Source: Lutibacillus sp052034115 (GTDB lineage Bacteria > Actinomycetota > Actinomycetes > Actinomycetales > Dermatophilaceae). Taken from it: a DNA stretch of 64,000 nt. The DNA is taken from assembly GCA_052034115.1 (NCBI GenBank), contig JBPOIZ010000061.1, positions 1 to 64,000 on the forward strand, written 5' to 3'. The first letter of the stretch is position 1, and every line of letters begins with the position of its first letter. The position numbers and the translations under genes are program-made. Below the pieces are notes generated by a model, which was not told the DNA's origin, ran no database searches, and saw only the letters and a list, made by a program, of their open reading frames with translations. This document shows, one piece after another, positions 60,241 to 64,000 of this stretch.

Positions 60241-61238
60241 ATGCCACGCTGGCCAGCTACGCCAACCTCGCGCTGTACTCCGCGATGGTGGTCCTCGCCC
60301 TCGCCATGCTTGCCTTCACGCTGCACCTGGCCGCGCTCAAACCGGCGCCCGCCGCCCAGCGGCGCTCGCCGGTGCTCGTCGGGTCAGGTGCCCGAAGCCG
60401 CACCGGTATGGCGATCGCCGACGACGACGCGAGTGCCGCGGAGCCGGCCGACGTCCTCGAAGACCCTGCCGGACCGCGGGCGCGCCGGTTCGCCGGCACC
60501 GGGTTGTCCCTGACCTGGCTGGGCACCGTGCTGCTCGTCTGCGCCGTCGTCCTGCGCGGCGTGGCGGTCAGCCGACCGCCGTGGGGCAACCTGTTCGAGT
60601 TCACCACGGCCGCCGCCTGCGCTGCCGCCGTCGGCTACTCGGTGCTCGCCAAACGCAACCACTGGCAGTGGCTGGGGCTGTTCGTCGTCGGTCCCATCCT
60701 GCTCACCCTCGGCCTGGCGATGACCGCGTTCTACGTCGAGGCGAGCGAGCTCAACCCGATCCTCAAGAGCGTGTGGCTCGTCATCCACGTCATCGTTGCG
60801 ATCATCGCGGTCGCCGCGTTCACCATCGCCCTGGGGCTGGGCCTGGCCTATCTCGCCCGGCTCCGGCGCGAGAGCGTCGTCCTGGCCAGCCCGGACGCCA
60901 AGGCGTCTTTCCTCGACGCGCTGCCGCGCTCGGCGGCCTTGGAACGCGCCGCCTACGCGCTGAACATGGCGGGGTTCATCCTGTGGACCTTCACCCTGGT
61001 GGCCGGCGCGATCTGGGCCCAGAAGGCGTGGGGCAGTTACTGGACGTGGGACCCCAAGGAGGTGTGGACCTTCGTCGTCTGGTGCATCTACGCGGCCTAC
61101 ATGCACGCCCGAGCCACCGCCGGGTGGGAGCCACGCAAGGCCATGTACATCGCCCTGGCCGGCTATGCAGCCATCGTCGTCAACTACGCCGTCGTCAACG
61201 TGTTCTTCGTCGGCCAGCACAGTTACGCGGGGATGTGA
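60237..61238 (+). CDS. ccsB: Cytochrome c synthase subunit CcsB (ResC)
   Basis: 333 residues, about eight membrane segments. The tryptophan-rich heme motif is WGSYWTWDPKEVWTF, followed by conserved His in YMHARATAGW. Attaches heme to CXXCH apocytochromes outside the membrane. Requires heme, which makes the missing hem genes upstream notable. Confidence 0.95.
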   Translation: MNATLASYANLALYSAMVVLALAMLAFTLHLAALKPAPAAQRRSPVLVGSGARSRTGMAIADDDASAAEPADVLEDPAGPRARRFAGTGLSLTWLGTVLLVCAVVLRGVAVSRPPWGNLFEFTTAAACAAAVGYSVLAKRNHWQWLGLFVVGPILLTLGLAMTAFYVEASELNPILKSVWLVIHVIVAIIAVAAFTIALGLGLAYLARLRRESVVLASPDAKASFLDALPRSAALERAAYALNMAGFILWTFTLVAGAIWAQKAWGSYWTWDPKEVWTFVVWCIYAAYMHARATAGWEPRKAMYIALAGYAAIVVNYAVVNVFFVGQHSYAGM

Positions 61239-61495
61239 TGGCGCGCTACACGGTGCTGCGCCTGCTGGTCTTCCTGGGCGCCCTCATGGTCTGCTACCTC
61301 GTCGGCCTGCGGGATTTCGCCATGGTCGCCGTGGCCGCGCTCGCCTCCGGCGTGCTGTCCTACTTCATCCTCCGGCTCCCGCGCGAGGAGATGACCGAGC
61401 AGGTCGTGCAGCGGGTGGACCGTCGGCGCCAGCGTCGGGAGGCGGCCAGCGCCGCCGACGATGCGGCCGAGGACGCCGAGGCATCCGGGTCGTAG
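61238..61495 (+). CDS. DUF4229 membrane protein
   Basis: 85 residues, two membrane segments (LLVFLGALMVCYLVG and VAVAALASGVLSYFILRL) followed by ELT-type acidic/basic tail with EEMTEQVVQRVDRRRQRRE. Matches DUF4229, a usual last gene of the actinobacterial ccs operon. Start overlaps the ccsB stop by one base. Confidence 0.8.
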   Translation: MARYTVLRLLVFLGALMVCYLVGLRDFAMVAVAALASGVLSYFILRLPREEMTEQVVQRVDRRRQRREAASAADDAAEDAEASGS

Positions 61496-61515
61496 CGGGC
61501 CGGCGGCCGGCCTAC
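61492..61515. terminator. Bidirectional hairpin containing both stop codons
   Basis: GTAG-cg-GGCCGG-cgg-CCGGCC-TAC between convergent ccs and men operons; the TAG stops of both genes form the base of the stem. Confidence 0.6.
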
Positions 61516-62384
61516 GAGAGGGCCAGAGCGCCCGCGAGCAGCACGCCATACGCCAGCAGGAGCACGTTCGTGCCCGCCAGCACTTTCACCAGCGTCGGGC
61601 CGAGCGCACCGTCGCGCACGAGGCGCACCGGTGCGATGGCGAGCAGGTATGCCGCCAGAACCCCCCAGCACAGTGGGTGGCGCACCGCGATGGCGATGAC
61701 CGCGACGGCCGCTGCGGCGAGCATCGCGACGAACAGCGCCCGAGTGCGGGCATCTCCGAGCCGGACCGCCAGGGTGACCTTGCCGCTGACGGTGTCGGTG
61801 GGGATGTCCCGCAGGTTGTTCGCGACGAGGATGGCCGAGGCGAGCAGGCCGACGCCGGTCGCGCCGGCGAGCCCGACCCAGGTGAGCGAATGCGCCAGGG
61901 CGAAGTGGGTGCCGAGGGTCGCCGCGAGGCCGAAGTAGACGAAGACGGCGACCTCACCCAGCCCGCGGTAGCCGTAGGGCCGCCGGCCGCCGGTGTAGAA
62001 CCACGCCGCAGCGATGGCCGACAGGCCGATGGGAATGAGCACCCAGGACCGGCTGACGATGACCACCACCAGCCCGAGGGCCGCCCCGACTCCGAAGCAG
62101 GCCCAGGCAGCGGCCTTGACCTGCGCGGGGTCGGCCAGTCGCTGCCCGACGAGCCGCACTGGCCCGACGCGCTGCTCGTCCGTGCCGCGGATGCCGTCGG
62201 AGTAGTCGTTGGCGTAGTTGACGCCCACCTGCAAGAGCACCGAGAAGACGAGGGCGAGCAGCATCAGCGCGACCGACACCTCGGCGACGAGCGACGCGGC
62301 GCCGGCCCCGACGAGCACGGGCGCCACTGCGGCGGCGAGAGTCCGGGGCCGGGCACCGCCGACCCACTGGGCAAGAGTGGCCAT
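61512..62384 (-). CDS. menA: 1,4-dihydroxy-2-naphthoate polyprenyltransferase
   Basis: Attaches the prenyl tail in menaquinone synthesis. 290 residues, eight to nine membrane segments. Prenyltransferase Asp motif NYANDYSDGIRGTD and the second ANNLRDIPTDTVSGK are clear. Last gene of a minus-strand men cluster. Confidence 0.95.
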   Translation of the reverse strand: MATLAQWVGGARPRTLAAAVAPVLVGAGAASLVAEVSVALMLLALVFSVLLQVGVNYANDYSDGIRGTDEQRVGPVRLVGQRLADPAQVKAAAWACFGVGAALGLVVVIVSRSWVLIPIGLSAIAAAWFYTGGRRPYGYRGLGEVAVFVYFGLAATLGTHFALAHSLTWVGLAGATGVGLLASAILVANNLRDIPTDTVSGKVTLAVRLGDARTRALFVAMLAAAAVAVIAIAVRHPLCWGVLAAYLLAIAPVRLVRDGALGPTLVKVLAGTNVLLLAYGVLLAGALALS

Positions 62385-62388
62385 GTCC

Positions 62389-62688
62389 TCAGACGCGCCG
62401 CATGAAGTCCGGGTCGTCCTCCGGCCCGCGCGGGCCGCGTGGCCCGCGTGGCCCTTCGGGGCCCGCGGACGGGCCGCGACCGCCTCGCGCGGCCGGCGGG
62501 AGGAGGGAGCGAGGGCGACCGGCGATGAGCCAGGCGATCGGTCCGAGGAACATGATGACGATGACCAGGACGAGCCAAAGCGGCTTGGGCAGGTTGCGCA
62601 CCTCGGCGTCCGGGGTCTGGGCGCAGTCGATCAGTGCGTAGACGGCCAGCGCGAACGGCAGGACGTAGAGGAACAGCACGCGGAGCAC
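62389..62688 (-). CDS. PLDc_N domain membrane protein
   Basis: 99 residues: two hydrophobic segments (VLPFALAVYALIDCAQ, LWLVLVIVIMFLGPIAWLIAGRP), the PLDc_N pattern, then a Gly/Pro/Arg repeat tail (GPRG units). A near-perfect ribosome site GAGGAGGTGA precedes the GTG. Function unknown; a usual companion of menE/menA. Confidence 0.8.
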   Translation of the reverse strand: MLRVLFLYVLPFALAVYALIDCAQTPDAEVRNLPKPLWLVLVIVIMFLGPIAWLIAGRPRSLLPPAARGGRGPSAGPEGPRGPRGPRGPEDDPDFMRRV

Positions 62689-62700
62689 GAGGTCACCTCC

Positions 62701-63864
62701 TCACGATAAGTCTGACTCGATTCTGCCACCGGCGAGGAGCAGCCGGCGCGCGGCCGGACGGTCGGGCTTGCCCAGTGCCGTCAGCGGCAGGTGCGGCACG
62801 GCTCCGACCCACCAGGGACGGGCGTAGGGAGGCAGGCCCGGCAGCGCGGCGCGGACCTGCGCCGCGGTCAGCGCACCGACCGGGTCACGCCACACGAGCA
62901 ACGCTCCGACGGCGTGACCCCAGTGCGGGTCGGGCACGCCGACCACGAACGCATCGGCGACCCCGTCCAGGTCGAGCAGGGCGCGGCGGACCAGCTCGGG
63001 ACGGACCTTGTGGCCACCGGTGACGATGACGTCGTCCGCCCGGCCGAGCACCTCGAGGAGCCCGTCGGGGCGGATCAGGCCGACGTCGGAGGTGCGGAAC
63101 CACCGCCGCCCGTCGGCGCCGGTGGAGAACCCGGACGTGTCGAGCGCCCCCTCGGGGGTCAGGTAGCCCTCGGCGAGGGTCGGCCCACCGACGCTGATCA
63201 CTCCATCGGCTGCGACGTCGAAGGCCGAGCCGGGCAGGGCCTGCCCGTCATACACGCATCCACCGGCGGTCTCGGACATGCCGTAGGTGCGCACGACACG
63301 AATCCGCCGGTCAGTGGCTTCCTCGGCGATCGGGTAGGGCATCGCGGCGCCGCCGACGAGCACCGCGTCGAAGCGGGCCAGGAGGGCCGTTGCGGCGGCG
63401 TCGGCCAGGATGCGGGCCACTTGGGTGGGGACGAGTGCGGTGTATGCCGGTCCGCCGCCAGCGAGGACGCGGCGTGCACCGTCAGCGAACCGTTCGGCGG
63501 TGAACGGGCCCCCTGCTGGGAGGACCGCCAGATCGGTGCCGGCCCGAAGTGCCCGGACGAGCACCTGAGCCCCGGCGACGTGCTGGATCGGCAGCGCGAG
63601 CAGCCACGAGCCCGGCCCACCGAGTGCTGCGTGGGTGGCGTCGGCGGAGGCGCACAGGGCGGCTGTCGACAGGCCGACGCTCTTCGGCTCGCCGGTCGTC
63701 CCGGAGGTGGGCACGGTCACGGCGACACCCGCTGGAATGCGGGTGCGCGGAACGGGTGGAGGGGTCACGGTGGTCGGCTCACCCCAGGCGGCCAGATCCA
63801 CGGGCGGTCCGCCGTCCAGGGCCCGCCGCAGGGCCTCCTGCAGCGCCAGCGGGTCGGCCGTCAT
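62701..63864 (-). CDS. menE: o-Succinylbenzoate-CoA ligase
   Basis: 387 residues, short acyl-adenylate enzyme. P-loop VTVPTSGTTGEPKSV, then VRTYGMSETAGGCVYDG, WFRTSDVGLI and the C-terminal GRADDVIVTGGHKV and final Lys-containing TALGKPDRP. Activates OSB for menaquinone synthesis. Overlaps the upstream partial gene by ATGA. Confidence 0.92.
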   Translation of the reverse strand: MTADPLALQEALRRALDGGPPVDLAAWGEPTTVTPPPVPRTRIPAGVAVTVPTSGTTGEPKSVGLSTAALCASADATHAALGGPGSWLLALPIQHVAGAQVLVRALRAGTDLAVLPAGGPFTAERFADGARRVLAGGGPAYTALVPTQVARILADAAATALLARFDAVLVGGAAMPYPIAEEATDRRIRVVRTYGMSETAGGCVYDGQALPGSAFDVAADGVISVGGPTLAEGYLTPEGALDTSGFSTGADGRRWFRTSDVGLIRPDGLLEVLGRADDVIVTGGHKVRPELVRRALLDLDGVADAFVVGVPDPHWGHAVGALLVWRDPVGALTAAQVRAALPGLPPYARPWWVGAVPHLPLTALGKPDRPAARRLLLAGGRIESDLS

Positions 63865-64000
63865 CCCGCGAGGAGCGAGGTCACGGCCACCGCAGTGGTC
63901 GAGGCGATCTCGCCGATGCCGATCTGCGGGGGAGTGAGGGCCAGCCGGGGGACAAGGGCGGCCCGAGCGGTGAGCGCAACGAACACGGCGACCACGGCCC
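63861..64000 (-). CDS. C-terminal end of an unidentified protein upstream of menE (truncated by window edge)
   Basis: About 46 residues are visible, hydrophobic (VVAVFVALTARAALVPRLAL, then IGEIASTTAVAVTSLLAG before the stop). Its stop overlaps the menE start, so it is co-transcribed. Likely a membrane protein, but I cannot identify it from this fragment. Confidence 0.5.
   Translation of the reverse strand, partial: AVVAVFVALTARAALVPRLALTPPQIGIGEIASTTAVAVTSLLAG

Overview
This window is from a high-GC actinobacterium. Leaderless promoters, an Lsr2 gene, a bS22 ribosomal microprotein, DisA/RadA, split LigD/Ku end joining and several Actinobacteria-typical gene blocks all point that way. Gene content and a strongly over-used CGGTATGGCG word suggest Intrasporangiaceae or a close relative, which is inference. 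I found no rRNA, tRNA, CRISPR array, insertion sequence or phage gene. Coding density is very high and no gap exceeds 300 bases.

Layout. (1) 1-6070: the end of hpt, then an accessory block: a secreted matrixin-like protease and a truncated second copy (each behind a matching dyad-plus-promoter), a lipoprotein/PKD pair, a DUF222-HNH endonuclease and an acetyltransferase. It separates hpt from (2) the ftsH-folE-folP-folBK-DUF3180 operon, then a SulP transporter. (3) 13.7-22 kb: a stand-alone nuoD paralogue beside a MidA-type methyltransferase, lysS, lsr2, and a repair cluster (LigD polymerase and ligase as separate genes, divergent ku and an Fpg/Nei glycosylase). (4) 22-30 kb: clpC, PPK2, acetyltransferases and an ABC-2 exporter. 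(5) 30-35 kb: mutY-disA, radA, a methyltransferase and a Cys-rich protein. (6) 35-44.5 kb: ppx, sugar isomerase, proline dehydrogenase, proC, acuC-like deacylase, a BldC-like regulator, bS22, epimerase, acyltransferase and glutaredoxin.

(7) 44.6-53.7 kb is the main find: an 11-gene bacterial microcompartment operon for ethanolamine. It encodes a pentameric vertex protein (EutN), the reactivase EutA, both subunits of the B12-dependent ammonia-lyase (EutB, EutC), EutL, an AdhE-type acetaldehyde dehydrogenase with a C-terminal targeting-like helix, a hexameric shell protein, EutQ, EutJ, a second tandem-BMC shell protein, and a small unassigned protein that combines a EutQ-like N-terminus with a targeting-like helix. 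Ethanolamine would be split to acetaldehyde and ammonia inside the shell and the aldehyde oxidised to acetyl-CoA. No phosphotransacetylase, alcohol dehydrogenase, cobalamin adenosyltransferase, permease or dedicated regulator is present. A dyad fills the spacer of the presumed operon promoter.

(8) 53.8-64 kb: rex, then directly a cobA-hemD fusion. The hemA, hemC, hemB and hemL genes usual in this neighbourhood are absent. A MarR regulator, a system II cytochrome c maturation operon (phosphatase, resA-like, ccdA, resB, ccsB, DUF4229) and a convergent menaquinone cluster (menA, PLDc_N protein, menE) follow. The microcompartment operon therefore sits between glutaredoxin and rex, inside what is normally a conserved housekeeping block.
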